A DNA stretch of 64,000 nucleotides from Macrocybe gigantea (Eukaryota; Basidiomycota; Agaricomycetes; Agaricales; Callistosporiaceae): positions 310,001 through 374,000 of the forward strand of contig SJRY01000229.1 in the NCBI GenBank assembly GCA_011319805.1, written 5' to 3'. Below the pieces are notes generated by a model. The model saw nothing but the letters and a program-made list of their open reading frames with translations, was not told the DNA's origin and searched no databases. Below, in pieces: positions 45,282 to 56,405 of the stretch (position 1 is its first letter; every line of letters starts with the position of its first letter). The translations under genes were made by a program, and so were the position numbers.

Positions 45282-46808
45282 TCAACGAGACCAACCACCG
45301 TCTCCATTGGCATGCCTTGGGGCCCGGTCCTCATATCGGTCCTCCTTTTCGTCGCGCCTCCTATCGTCTCTGCGTCTGTCGGCATCATCCCTGCGACGAT
45401 CATAATAGTAATCAGGCCCTCTGCGGTCATCATAGCCTCCTCGCCGATAATCATCGTACCCTGCAGACCGTCTGTCATCAATATCCCTCCTTGGGGGCGG
45501 AGACCTGTGTGAACGACGGTCGTCGTAATCTGCAGGAGGGCGACGAGGAGGTGACCTGGACCGTTCACGGCGGTAAGACCTGTCTTCCCTGTAGCGATCA
45601 TCCCTGTAACGGTCGTCACGGGAGGGCGATCATCACGACGATCGTCGCGACGGTAATTATCTGGCCCACTCCGCTATCAAGTATGTAAGCGGTGATGCAG
45701 AAAAGTAGCGAGGCATATCAACACACCGTATCGTCGTACGCAACGCGCACGGGTCGGCCACGGAGTTCTTTGCCATCTAATTCCTTGACTGCACGATCAG
45801 CATCCTCGCGCGAAAGATACTCTAAAATCCTGGAGTAGATTTCGTATGAGGTTGCTGTAGAAACAAGCTACGACATGAAATTACCCTTGTCCTGGTGTGT
45901 CACGATCAATATCGGCAAAAGAGACACTGCCAGCGTCTCGACCGAAATCCTTCAGATCCTAGTGTAGTAGTGGAACAGATTAAGCTTGGTCCTCCTTATA
46001 GATTAACTCAAGGGCAAATGGGACCGTCATCCAGAAATCAGAAAGAAAGGGAGCTGTAGACGAGCCAGTGTATCACCACGGGTCGGCCGCTTGTTCGTCA
46101 GACCTCGGTAAGCAAAGCAAAGGGCATGTCTTTAGAGCCGCCGAACCAATGGCACTCCGTGGGGATCCTCCGAACCGATGATGTGAAGAATTTCATACCT
46201 GCCAGCTCGTGTCGCGGGAAACACCGGAAACGATGAGACGGATACCAGGAGGGCGGCGAACGCGAGGTGCACTGTAGAACGGGCTACTAAGCAAACTTTG
46301 TTCTGTCGCAACCATCAATCCTACCCATAGCCTCTTTCACCCTCGTAAATGTCGCGACGAGGGCGGCTTTCTTTTGCAAATTCTACGACAATGCTGAAGA
46401 AGATGATGCAGGTGATGATTACGGATGACGTGTCAAAGCAAATACCTAGCACCCAAAAAGGGCTTTCCATTGAGATTATGGACTGCGTCTTCGGCATCCT
46501 GGGGGATATTAAGACTCAACAAACATGGTCTGTGAGCTGATGGCGCACTTTAGAATTCTCGAACTCGACAAAGCCGAAACCTGAGCGACAGGGATAAGTG
46601 ATCCCAGTTCCAAGGAGTGGTTTCGCTGAACAACAAACCAGTCATGACGCGGCAGTCAATGATGCGACCATAGCCTTCAAAAAATTTGGTAACATCATCG
46701 GAGCGAGCATCAGAGGGTAATCCTGGACGGCGAAAGCTGTGAGTTGGCTGGGTGGCACAGAGTGCAGCATATAGGGAGCATACTGCCGAGGTAGAGACGC
46801 CTAGCCAT
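45282..46808 (-). CDS. SR-type splicing factor with two RRMs and an RS tail
   Basis: RNA-binding regulator of pre-mRNA splicing. The start MARRLYLG at 46808 is split by an intron and continues RLPSDARSDDVTKFFEGYG. RNP1 is FGFVEFENS, and DAEDAVHNLNGKPFLGASIV completes RRM1. A Gly/Tyr linker is followed by RRM2 (RLIVSGVSRDTSWQDLKDFG, with GSVSFADIDRD and the end GRPVRVAYDDTV). RRM2 has the SWQDLKD motif of the Srp2/SRSF1-type pseudo-RRM. The last exon is a strongly Arg/Asp/Ser/Tyr-rich tail (SPSRDDRYRDDRYREDRSYR and more) ending in GGWSR at 45282. Introns are frequent and short; the gene may be alternatively spliced. Its 5' end lies about 155 bp downstream of the NFS1 stop. Confidence 0.9.
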
Positions 46809-46963
46809 GGTGGAGTTGTAAAAGATGGAACGGGGCTGCTGAGTTTCAAAAAGCAGTGAACAACACCATCATTACTCATCAGAAACCTGCACGGACCACC
46901 TCTCCGACCAGAATAGATTTCCATGCAGCTACGGTACAGACATAAGACATAGAAAATCCAGAT

Positions 46964-48985
46964 TCAATGCTGCGACCAATCAATCGTGTTTATATCGATG
47001 CCCTCTTGCACCATCTCCCACAATGGACTGGCATGCTTCAGCAATAGAATCACAGAAAGGAAAAACACAAAGTCGCACCTCATATCCCTAAGTTTCCCTA
47101 CTGTTCCAACGAGATGCTTCACAAGAAAATCAACTTCGGCTTCTGTTGTGAATCGGCCGATACCAAATCGCAGCGAAGAATGCGCCATGTCCTCCGCAGC
47201 ACCTGTTAAACCAGTCAGAACATGACAACAACCCCCATTAATCAAATGTTTTCACCCAGTGCGCGAAGCACGTATGAAGGCTCAAGAGAGGCTGATGTGC
47301 AGGCGCTACCGGACGACAATGCAATATCCTACAGGACATCAGTCAGTTTACGACTATAGCCACTGGCAAAACACTTGCCTTCAGCGCCATCAACAAGCTC
47401 TCTCCTTCTACATACGCAAAGCTCATATTAACACAGCCTGGGTATCCGTTTTCATCGCCGTTCCGCACAACATGTTCAATCTGAGAGTTGATGCTTTGAA
47501 TGAGTCGCTTCGAGAGTTTTTCGACGTGCTCATGATCGCGCTACAGCATACAAGTCAGCACCACGTTCTAAGCATCTTCAAAAATTTCCAGAATGAGATG
47601 AAATCAGTACCCCTGCACTTCAATCACTGCCATGCTGATCAACGCTGTCGCATATGTGGAACAACTTGGACCACATGGCTCTTCCAGCGTTACAAAACGT
47701 GCTCACATTCATCACAGGGAAAAAAAAAAATTGAAACATGTTGCTGAGCTCACCTGCATTTCTTGTTTTGCGATGCGGGCAGCCTCACCTATGCCTACCA
47801 CCAGAGCAGTTGGCAGTGTACCGCTGCGAAGACCTCGCTCTTGGCCGCCACCACTCAGTATTGGTTCCAAACGGACTCTTGGCCTCCTGCGTACATACGC
47901 AGCACCCACGCCCTTCGGACCATAAAGCTTGTGCCCCGATAGGCTCATCAGGTCGACATTCATTTCGTTCACGTCCAGCGGTATTTTGCCAGCTGCTTGT
48001 GCTGCATCTGTATGGAAATATATCGCGCGGTATTTTCGAAGTAAAGCCCCAATTTCTTTGATGGGCTGGATGACTCCCGTCTCGTTATTGACAGTCATTA
48101 TGGAAACGAGAGAAGTGTCGGGCCGAATGGCTGCCTCAAGGTCTGCCAATGAGATGACGCCGTTCTTTTGAACAGGAAGATACGTAATGTCAAATCCCTC
48201 TTCTCCTAGTTTTCGACACGAGTCCAGAACACATTTATGTTCCTGAAAATGCAGAAACGTTAGGCTAAATCCTAGCACAATGCAAAGTCGGTGTACCGTT
48301 TGGGTAGTAATGATATGTCTCTTTTTCTCCTTATGAAATCGTGCGACGCCTTTGATAGCCATATTATTAGTCTCCGTCGCACCCGATGTGAAAACAATGT
48401 CCTTCGAATCGGCCCCAATTAGATCTGCAACATGCTAGACGTATTTGAAAAGTGACTATGAGATGGCGGGAAACAGACAAGAGTATTGCCGCGGACCTTG
48501 CGGGCATCCTCAACGGCTTGCTCGGCCTCCCACCCATAAGCATGCGTGCGACTATGAGGGTTGCCGTATTGGTCCGTTAGAAACGGAAGCATGGCATCCA
48601 GGACACGGGGGTCTACGGGAGTTGTGGCCTGATAAGGACGAATAAGCAACAGATTTCGAGAGGAAATCGCGAAGATGACTGACTTGCATGTCCAGGTAGA
48701 TGGGTCGGACTTTGTCTTGCAGTGAACCCTCTTTGTGCTGTGTCCCTAGTTTGAAACCTAGCATATCTGAAACGGCGTCAAAAGCACTGGAGATTTCATA
48801 GAGTGCTTGGATATACCCAGTCTTGGGGTGAGATGAGTCTCATCCGTGTATGAAGAGGGCACGTCGACAACATTTGCCCTATCAGCTCCAGAGGGCTGGA
48901 CGAGCCCGCGCCGACCTCGAGTGGCCATAGCTGATGTTCGAGCTGCAGCTCGTTGCATCGCATTTCGAGAAAGCCTCGACAACAT
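46964..48985 (-). CDS. NFS1: Cysteine desulfurase NFS1, one apparent 1-nt deletion
   Basis: PLP enzyme that supplies sulfur for mitochondrial Fe-S cluster assembly and tRNA thiolation. The start [20 protein letters not shown] is a clear mitochondrial presequence. Motifs in order are [48 protein letters not shown], the PLP Lys in [15 protein letters not shown], and the active Cys loop [20 protein letters not shown]. The C-terminus is the usual helical end ([20 protein letters not shown]). The frame breaks once, between THLTPRL and [15 protein letters not shown]: one base is missing at the CCC run at 48816-48818. Restoring it also restores the canonical fungal N-terminus. No intron can account for it. 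Confidence 0.95.
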
Positions 48986-49222
48986 GATGAGTTGAGAAGA
49001 AGGAGGGCTATCAGATAATGGCCGAGCAAGAGCTTGAGAAAAGGGAGTCACGGCGACGGTGTGGACTATGCAAGCCACGTGCTTTCGATGTCATGATTTG
49101 TCACGCAGTCTGCCTAAGCGTCGTGACTCTCCAACAGACTTGAAATGGACAGGTTTTCATTTTTTTATACATTGCATACATCTTACATGATGCCATGTTA
49201 AAACTATCGTAAAGCTCATATT

Positions 49223-51040
49223 CTACAATGCAGGATTGGCGTTCTTGACCAGCATCGCGAAGTAGGCCTGTCATGGTAGATTGTCAGTTATACCGTTGCG
49301 TTACAACTTTGCGGAAAACTGCATACCTGGAACCATGTACCAGCCTCAGGAGCGTTGGGAGTAGCATCACTATCACGAATCTCTAATGAACTAGTTTCTT
49401 GCCATTCAGATAACAAGACACTCACGAAGCAGCGCAGTGAGCATCGAATCGAGGCGAAGAAGTGTTGGTGGTACCGTCACATTCACCTCCGGGCTTGACC
49501 CAAACAACGGCGTCAATGAGCGATGAGCCGGTGTTCGTAGTCGGGCGCATGCCGAAGCCAGCGCCGTTGACGTTGCACCAATCACCCCATTGTTGACGGA
49601 TGTTCTGGACACCAGATCGGCCTTGGTCGACAACGAAGTGTGCAGGGAAGCCACCAGACTGGAGGGCAGGAGCGAGGGCCTAGAAGAAGGCAGGTTTAGG
49701 CCGCTAATGAACGTGAAAGGGTATCACTTGCGTTAATATAGTGGATCTCGTCATAGTTGGAATTGCCTTGAGTAATGGGGTCAGGGCTGCTTGCACCTTG
49801 ACCACGCATCAGCATAATCTGGGCAAAGGGTACTATAATACTGCTTACTGAGAGCATTGTAGTTGGCAACGTTGGTGGCGAGACCACGGACAAAGGAAGG
49901 AGAACCAGCGTCCTTGTACAACTGCGCGAATAGCTGGGCAGCGGGAGTCAAGTTGGCGGGCCAACCAAGCCATCCTGCATGGCCTGCATCGAGGTACATG
50001 TAGACACCGGCGGAGTTTAATTGTTGCATGGCATAGATGACACCCGACTATATCTCATTTCAGCAGGTCTATTTCGTCGGCCGTGAAGGAGAGGACGAAC
50101 CTTGTATGCGGTTTGTGCGTTGGCGCACTTGGCAACATTAAGATTGGTGACCAAGTTTGCTAACGAATCCGGTTCGATGACAGCGACAACTCGGACGTCA
50201 GGGAATTCTGCAATCATGATGAGAATTGTATGTTCCTCTCGACGCGCAAAAAGGGTTGCTTACTCTTGATTTGAGTGACGAGTTGATCAATGTAGTTCTT
50301 GTACTTGTTGAGACCGTCGTTGGCAATGGAGAACTCTCCATTCGAGGCCAATGCGGCGCAATCACGATCAGGAAGGTCGTAAACGACTATTTGAACAAGG
50401 TACTTCTGGCCTGAAGCATTCGCCTTGGCGCTTGCATCTGCAAGGTACGTCCGAGTGTGGGTACCTTGGCGACAACGTCGAACCAGGTGAAGGTCGGGAT
50501 GCTTGCAACTTTCAAGGCCTTAGCCTTTTGAGTCGAGTCGGTGATCTGTGCAGCAGCAGCGTTGACTTCATCGGCATAGAATGGTGTGAGGTAGACCTTG
50601 GAGCTCGTTGATCAATATGTAGAGCACAACAAAAATAAAATAAAATCATACCGTGTATCCTGTGTAGGGGTTTCCTGCTGCTGGTGTGCTGGTGGATGTT
50701 GGGGTTGTGGACGTGGGCCCCGTAGTAGTAGGGGTGGTTGTCGGTGCGGTTGTTGGCTGCGAAGATGTAGAAGAGGCGGGGCTGCTCGTGGTGTGAGCCA
50801 GCGTCAACCATTGCCTTCCGGCGTGCACTTACAGGCATTGAAAGTAATAATCGTTCAATTTTGTACAAACGGCTCCCGCAACGCAAGTCGTGTCTCCAGC
50901 TGTATCGCGTTATTCAGCACTGGAACGGACAGGAGAAGCGAAAACATACTCCAGCCAATCCCTCCACATTGTGCCCAGAGGGGCTGAGCTGCATGGATGA
51001 CCGCAGGAAGCAGTGCCAGAAATGCGAATGATTTGTACAT
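49223..51040 (-). CDS. cel6A: Cellobiohydrolase, GH6 (CBHII), with N-terminal CBM1; one apparent 1-nt deletion
   Basis: Secreted exo-glucanase releasing cellobiose from the non-reducing ends of cellulose. The signal peptide MYKSFAFLALLPAVIHAA is followed by a fungal cellulose-binding module (PLWAQCGGIGW, then TTCVAGAVC and YYFQCL after an intron). A Thr/Pro/Ser linker joins it to the catalytic barrel. Family motifs are NPYTGYTVYLTPFYADEV, VVYDLPDRDCAA, VAVIEPDSLANLVTN (catalytic Asp region), YLDAGHAGWLGWP and the C-terminal WCNVNGAGFGMRPT. The frame breaks once near 50438-50443, between VPTLGRTL and DASAKANASG; one added base restores it. The long 5' interval to the next gene should contain cellulase-type promoter elements, but I did not identify them with certainty. 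Confidence 0.94.
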
Positions 51041-52089
51041 TGTGAACTTGATGGGCGCACAATCCTGGAGAAGCAGCCCCGCCTCCAGCTGCTTTTATAT
51101 CGGAACCGCAATTCTATGTTGGCGCTACAAAGTCCGGTGTTGACCCGAACCAATAGCTGCGGAATGTCTTCGGATTTTATGACATAGTCTTGTGCAGAGC
51201 GGGTCACGAGGCCTTCTAATTCACCCGCTTGCAGGCGACTGAGAAAATGGACGTAGATGAAGGGATGCATTCGGGACAACGTCGGACGAGAGGCTTATTT
51301 CAGGCGTAATATAGCGACCAGGGGCTCCGCATAGAGCATCCCTTTCCTTGGCCTGTGGTGATGTCGGAGAATCCCACTGCTCATGACTCTAAACAACAGG
51401 CGCGGGATGTGAGTTGTTTCCAGAAATGGTGCACGAGAACAGGACTGAAGCAAGCATCGCATGCGAGAGAAAATGGGACAGGTAGGTGAGAGAGTATGAG
51501 TAAGTGGCCATTCAACTCCACCCGTTGATGTGACATCGGTACGTCTCGATTCAAGCAGGGGTTAACGTTAGGCACGTGTCCTCCAGGACCAGCAATGCAC
51601 CCCATGAACGATGGGCCGAATTTTTGAAAATTGTCATGTCGGGGGAAATTTAGAATTTGACTTGAAGGGAAGGCGAAAGCATGGATATTCTTTCAATCCG
51701 AAGTCACGCCGAACGCGACAAGTACAGTTGGCGTTCGAGAGGATTTTCAAACAAGCCCTATATTAACGTATGGCTGCGAAGGACTGCCGTCAGTCAATGT
51801 TTTTGTTCTCTGTCAGCCAAATGAACACACCGGCTGCTAAAGCAAACAAACCTCCGACGTATCGGCGTTGTCCTGGAGGAACCATAAGTCGTATCTCAGC
51901 AAAAGAAAACAAAGTGAGAAGTATATTCCTCGACAAGTCATTCTTTGGCATATTTAAACCTACAGGGAAAATGGTAAAGTGAAACGTAAAACGTGAAATA
52001 ACAATTGTTGGCATTCCATTCCAATATCCATCGACGCAGGCTCCGACGACACTAGATTTCAAGCGCCAAGGCGTATCGGGTATCAGATG
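51041..52089. other. Long intergenic region, GH6 promoter and NECAP 3' flank
   Basis: About 1.05 kb without a supportable gene. Because GH6 starts at 51040 on the minus strand, its promoter lies here. The largest ORF (51790-52062, minus strand) has two hydrophobic stretches but no start context, splice partner or family similarity, so I leave it out. Confidence 0.5.
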
Positions 52090-52970
52090 CTATCCGCGTT
52101 TTCTAGACGCACTCGGCGGAGGTGGTAGAAGGGGAACGCCACTCCCACTCGATGCCTGCGTTGTCACAGATCCTAGCAAGGTAGCATCTGTCTTTGTAGT
52201 TGTCTTGTTGCGACCCGGTATTGAGATGGAGAAGGTTTGACCTTCCTTGAGACTGTAGTCTTTCTTGGGGGCAGGCGTCACAGTAGAGATAGGCTCCTCC
52301 TCAGTGATTTCTGGGTTAAGGCGCGCCTTCCAGCGTCTGCAAAGTCTTAGCTTGAGACCAAGCCAAAAATCGGAGTTCCTACTTAGTATAATCCTGCAAA
52401 GCTACGTCTAGTCGCGTGCATCATCATCGTGAGTTTCGATGCCAATGCGAATCTACTCACTGAAGTCGAAGCTGTCTGTTCGTTCCTGGAAGCCCATCCC
52501 GATGTAAGCTTTCCTGCCAGAGTCTTCTACTCGGACGACGAAATAACGGGAAGAATCTAAGACCGCATCCACTGATGGCTTTGCGGGATCGTATTCGGCC
52601 TTGGCAAACACTGAATTGATCGTTAGCGACAGAACTGACGAAGAGGTCGATATGATATACGTTCTCCTGTAAAGACGTGAGCTAGAAATGCCATGTCAGA
52701 GGAAATGTCACCTACCAGTCTGGTTGTCTTCGAACTGCAACGCCGCACCCTTCGATGTCTCAAGAATCCTCAAGCGACCTTTCCATAGAGGTTGAGAAAG
52801 ATCTCCCCACTCGTTTGCTCGGTGACCTTCGTTCGCTCTTAGGGGCGGAATTTTGTATACTTCAATCGATGGATGGATCAGTAGCTGAATGCGGGTTGTT
52901 TGGAATGACTTCCACCAAAGACCTCTCGAGCGATGTAGAGAATAGATTCGATTTCGTCGTCAGCTTCCAT
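52090..52970 (-). CDS. NECAP: NECAP-type endocytic adaptor-binding protein
   Basis: PH-like (PHear) protein that binds AP-2/AP-1 ears and helps clathrin coat assembly. The start MEADDEIESILYIAREVF is typical and an intron then leads to VYKIPPLRANEGHRANEWGD. LWKGRLRILETSKGAALQFE and RYFVVRVEDSGRKAYIGMGF follow, the latter being the most conserved part. The domain closes with DFNVALQDYTKRWKA. The C-terminal extension is Pro/Ser-rich with a basic end. No fr break is seen: every exon joins in phase, with five or so short introns. Its 5' end lies 117 bp from the start of the divergent CSN8-like gene. Confidence 0.92.
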
Positions 52971-53086
52971 AGTCTATGATCCAGGAGATGTAGTCGAGAG
53001 ACAAACACTGTTGTGGCACAGGCGGCAAACTCAGGCTCTTCCACGAAGAAATCAAATCCGTCTGACACCTGCATAGATCGTAAATC

Positions 53087-54118
53087 ATGGTTGGCCCTCC
53101 AACGCCTCCTCCTACCACGACGGCCGAGCTGCAAGATGAAGCTCGACAGCAGCAAGTTCAACAGTCTTTTTCGGTCGCACCCCCACAGCTTTATGAATCC
53201 CCCTTCCCCGCAATTTTAGACTTAGCCAGGCAATCGAATTATAATGCTTTGATCAAGACAGCGGAAGGCGGCGATATCAATGTATGCGTGTCCTTGCTGA
53301 TGCGGAACCGAGTCCTGGACATTATCTCTCCGTAGGCTGTTGGCGATCATGCAGAAAGGCTTCTCCTAGTCGCGCCTCTCATTCTTGGGTACCTGATTGT
53401 CGACGACCTGTGGGTATAGTCCAGTCTTCCAGATTCGCCTCCTTCTCATTATCCGACTACATGACGGACAGCCCTCCTGCATTTTATGCATTGAGCCGAC
53501 TTCCCGACCCGATTCTGCTCATGCCATTTACGAAAACGCTAGTGTCACTTTACACAGCGGTTCGAGAAAGACAATACAAAAATGTTTATTCCAAAGCCCA
53601 TCAGCTCGTCGAACTCGTTTCTCAGCCGGATTTCTTCAATCAGCATCTCGCAGCTGTTGTCGGAAAAATGGTGGCAGCCTTCATAGGTGAGTAGCCTTTA
53701 TTTTCTTTTCGGTAACCCGAGGTCTCTTTATTATACCACTCAACTTTTCAGATTCTTTCCGGGAACGAACACTTGTACTCCTATCCAAAGCCTATCAAAC
53801 TATACCACTACAGCTCGCTCGAACATATTTCGGTCTAGCGAATAACGACGTATTAGCCCGTTGGGTTTTTCCACCCGTGCCACACGTCATGGCTCTCATT
53901 ACTTTTCACAGTAGCGACTGAGGCACGCTGGTCTTATGACAGCACAACTGGTCTTCTTACTCCCAGCAAAGTATCGACGTATGCGATCTCCATCCAGCGT
54001 AAAGGTTGATCACGGCTTTTTCTTGCATTATTTTCTGATTGATATCACTCATTCAGCCCCTTCCGGTATGGGAACTTTCGATGCAGTTGCAAACAGCGTT
54101 GCGCGAATCGAAGTATAA
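53087..54118 (+). CDS. COP9 signalosome subunit 8-like (CSN8/PSMD8/eIF3k) protein
   Basis: Probable small subunit of the COP9 signalosome, which removes Nedd8 from cullins. The start MVGPPTPPPTTTAELQDEAR is Pro-rich. Further exons read FPAILDLARQSNYNALIKTA, LLLVAPLILGYLIVDDL, FYALSRLPDPILLMPFTKTL, then an alpha-helical repeat region with DFFNQHLAAVVGKMVAAFI and ERTLVLLSKAYQTIPLQLA. The last exons give a winged-helix-like end (TEARWSYDSTTGLL) and a terminal helix ending VANSVARIEV at 54118. I place the last intron with donor gttgat because it joins IQRK to the final helix in frame. The assignment to CSN8 rests on overall pattern and the winged-helix/terminal-helix end; a PSMD8- or eIF3k-type protein is the alternative. 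Confidence 0.65.
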
Positions 54119-54300
54119 TGTAGATTTCGGTTTCTGTAGCATAGATTTGGACTTTCTGGATACTGTACTACCTATAGTCGCATCAGTAACATCAGTTTAC
54201 CCCAACTGCGTGTGATGTTACGTAACTATGTAGTACGATTCTACAACTGCACTTAAATGCTGTGGCGACTGCTCAACCATTTGTGCTGAGAGACGGTCGA

Positions 54301-56025
54301 ATGGATTCCGTCAGTGTCAATTCAAGTCCCTCTGCTCAAGTGGGTGGTTCTTCATGTTGACGCATAGCCAAGTCGGCTGCAGCAACCACACTCTCAGTGC
54401 GATGGAGATGCTGCCACGCAGGAGCGGTGGATCAACTTACAGTTCAGTTGGTCTGGGAAGAACTTTACGACCGAGATTGCAGATTCGGATAGGTGCGATT
54501 CTGTTCTGAACTGCGTCAACGTTCACAATACAATCTATATCTATTCACCAGAGTGCTGGACTTGAAAACCACATTATACAGCTTGACAAGAGTGCCACCC
54601 GAACGCCAAAAGATTCTTGGACTTGTGAAGGGGAAACTACCACCCGATGAGATTCGTATGTGCGTGTATCCGCGTGTATTGCATCTTGAGACCCGTGGAT
54701 AACGCCATACAAGTTCCGACCTTGGGCTCCTTTCCGGAAAGAAATTCACGCTTGTCGGGACACCCGATGGCGACGAGATCAAGGATCCTTCGCGTTCGTG
54801 TTAAAACCATTGCCAGCTTTGTTATCACAATCTGATATTCCATCTCTAGAACTGGAGAATCTTCCTGATGTCGTGAACGACCTTGATATCGACTTTTCAG
54901 ATAACCTTGCCGCCAGCAACGCTTACAGGAATGACCAACGGAATATTCGAAAGATCAAGGAAGCCACTGAGAAACTGCAAATCAATCTCATTCATCCCCT
55001 CCGACCTGGAAAGAAGCTCCTTGTTCTTGACATTGACTATAGTGAGCATTATCCTAGGACGCTCATATAAATGCTCAGGCTGTCATAGCCATACTAGATA
55101 CCAAACCATTAACAACTGGTAGTCTGCCCCCTTTGGAATGTGCCCGTCCCGGTTTGCACGCTTTTCTCGAATCAATATACCCATTTTACGACGGTGAGCT
55201 CTGTTGTACTGATATTTGAGATGCAGTCACTCATGCCAAATATAACAGTATGCATCTGGTAAGATTGGTCGAAACCTTCTACTCGTGACTAGGTTTCATG
55301 GCCTTGAAGGTCGCAGACTAGCTGGGTCTGGCTGGAGACCAAACTTGTAGAGCTTGGGATGATAGGCTCTAGTCAAAACTATCAGGTCAGTCCCGTTCAG
55401 TACGCTGACGTACTTACTCTCATGTTTTCCTTTAGATCTCTTTTGGTATATCTCGTCCCATCGAGTTTCGACAGTGCAGCTTACATTTCGTATCAAGTCT
55501 TGGACAAGAAGTCCATGTTCACCGTCTTTACAGAGAGAGATGGAAAACCCTGGTCACATTCTGTGAAGGCATTGCAAATTATCTGGAATCACTTCCCGCA
55601 ATAGTACGTCCGAGCAGCAAACAGAAATATGCAAATATCCTCCGCTGTGATACTCATTAATATGTACGATTTTGCATATCCAGTAATGCTAGCAATACGA
55701 TACATGTTGATGACCTCGTGAGTTGTCCATGTACCATCAAATGATGTTTGTAACGATATTGCTGCTTGACAGAGCAGGAACTTCGCTCTCAATCCGAAGG
55801 AAGGCCTGAAGATCTCTGCGTTTAAGAATGCTCACACAGCTGAGGCACGAGCGGACCGGGAACTGTTCAAACTTTCACGATATCTCTTACTTATTGCATC
55901 GAATCCGGACTTCAGATCATTGTCTCATAAGGTATATTACCCCCTACATGCATCTGTGTTGGCACTTACTCCGTTACAAACTTGTACAGGATTGGAAATA
56001 CATCGTTAGGAGCTTACCCCAATGA
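54301..56025 (+). CDS. UBLCP1: Ubiquitin-like domain CTD phosphatase (UBLCP1)
   Basis: Nuclear FCP/SCP phosphatase that dephosphorylates the proteasome in animals. The N-terminal ubiquitin-like domain runs from FSWSGKNFTTEIADSD to LGLLSGKKFTLVGTPDGDE, split by short introns. The phosphatase domain has the HAD nucleophile motif LLVLDIDYT (split by an intron after DIDY, near 55040), then ECARPGLHAFLESIYPFYD, IWSQTSWVWLETKLVELGM and TIHVDDLSRNFALNPKEGL with the second HAD Asp pair. It ends DWKYIVRSLPQ at 56025. The exon carrying the YDVCIW segment is only about 10 nt; the acceptor that follows (ccttgaag) lets TGG be completed in frame. No frame break was found. Confidence 0.93.
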
Positions 56026-56405
56026 GATATCACTAATGGGCGCTTCAGTTTGCCTTGCGAGCAATGTACATAAAACCTTGTGTATCTTCTACATACGAGT
56101 CGGTCCCAACCTATCTAGAGACAAGCGCGGCTCGAGGCCCAAAGTGTGCCAAGTCGAGCATTACTACATTGTCAGGCTAAAGCGACTCGAAGACAGAGGT
56201 GATGGCACGCTTCTCGTTCACTCCTTCCATCGCCGGGTACAACCGTCAAACGGAACCACTACTGTTTCACACCGCCTCAACGCCGTTTCAGCCCGTCGGC
56301 GAAGAAGTCGTCCCTACATAGTTGACTCGAGGCTCCAGTGGAAGCGGCGCTGACGGGAAAATCACATTGAACCGGTAGTTGCGGTCGACTCGGTCCTGAA
56401 TAAAA
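56026..56405. other. Intergenic region, UBLCP1 / Nudix gene
   Basis: 380 bp between two same-strand genes, holding the UBLCP1 terminator and the Nudix promoter. No gene recognised. Confidence 0.45.

Noticed and set aside
45227..45688. Plus-strand ORF of 153 codons, His/Pro/Arg-rich
   Set aside because: Reverse reading of the Arg/Asp/Tyr repeats of the SR-protein tail; composition is explained by the other strand.
37411..51040. A secondary-metabolite or degradative gene cluster around IDO, HIBCH and GH6
   Set aside because: No synthase, transporter or pathway regulator is present and the genes are interleaved with tubulin, splicing and Fe-S housekeeping genes.
51790..52062. Minus-strand ORF with hydrophobic stretches in the GH6-NECAP interval
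   Set aside because: No ATG in good context, no splice partner, no family similarity; consistent with AT-rich noise.
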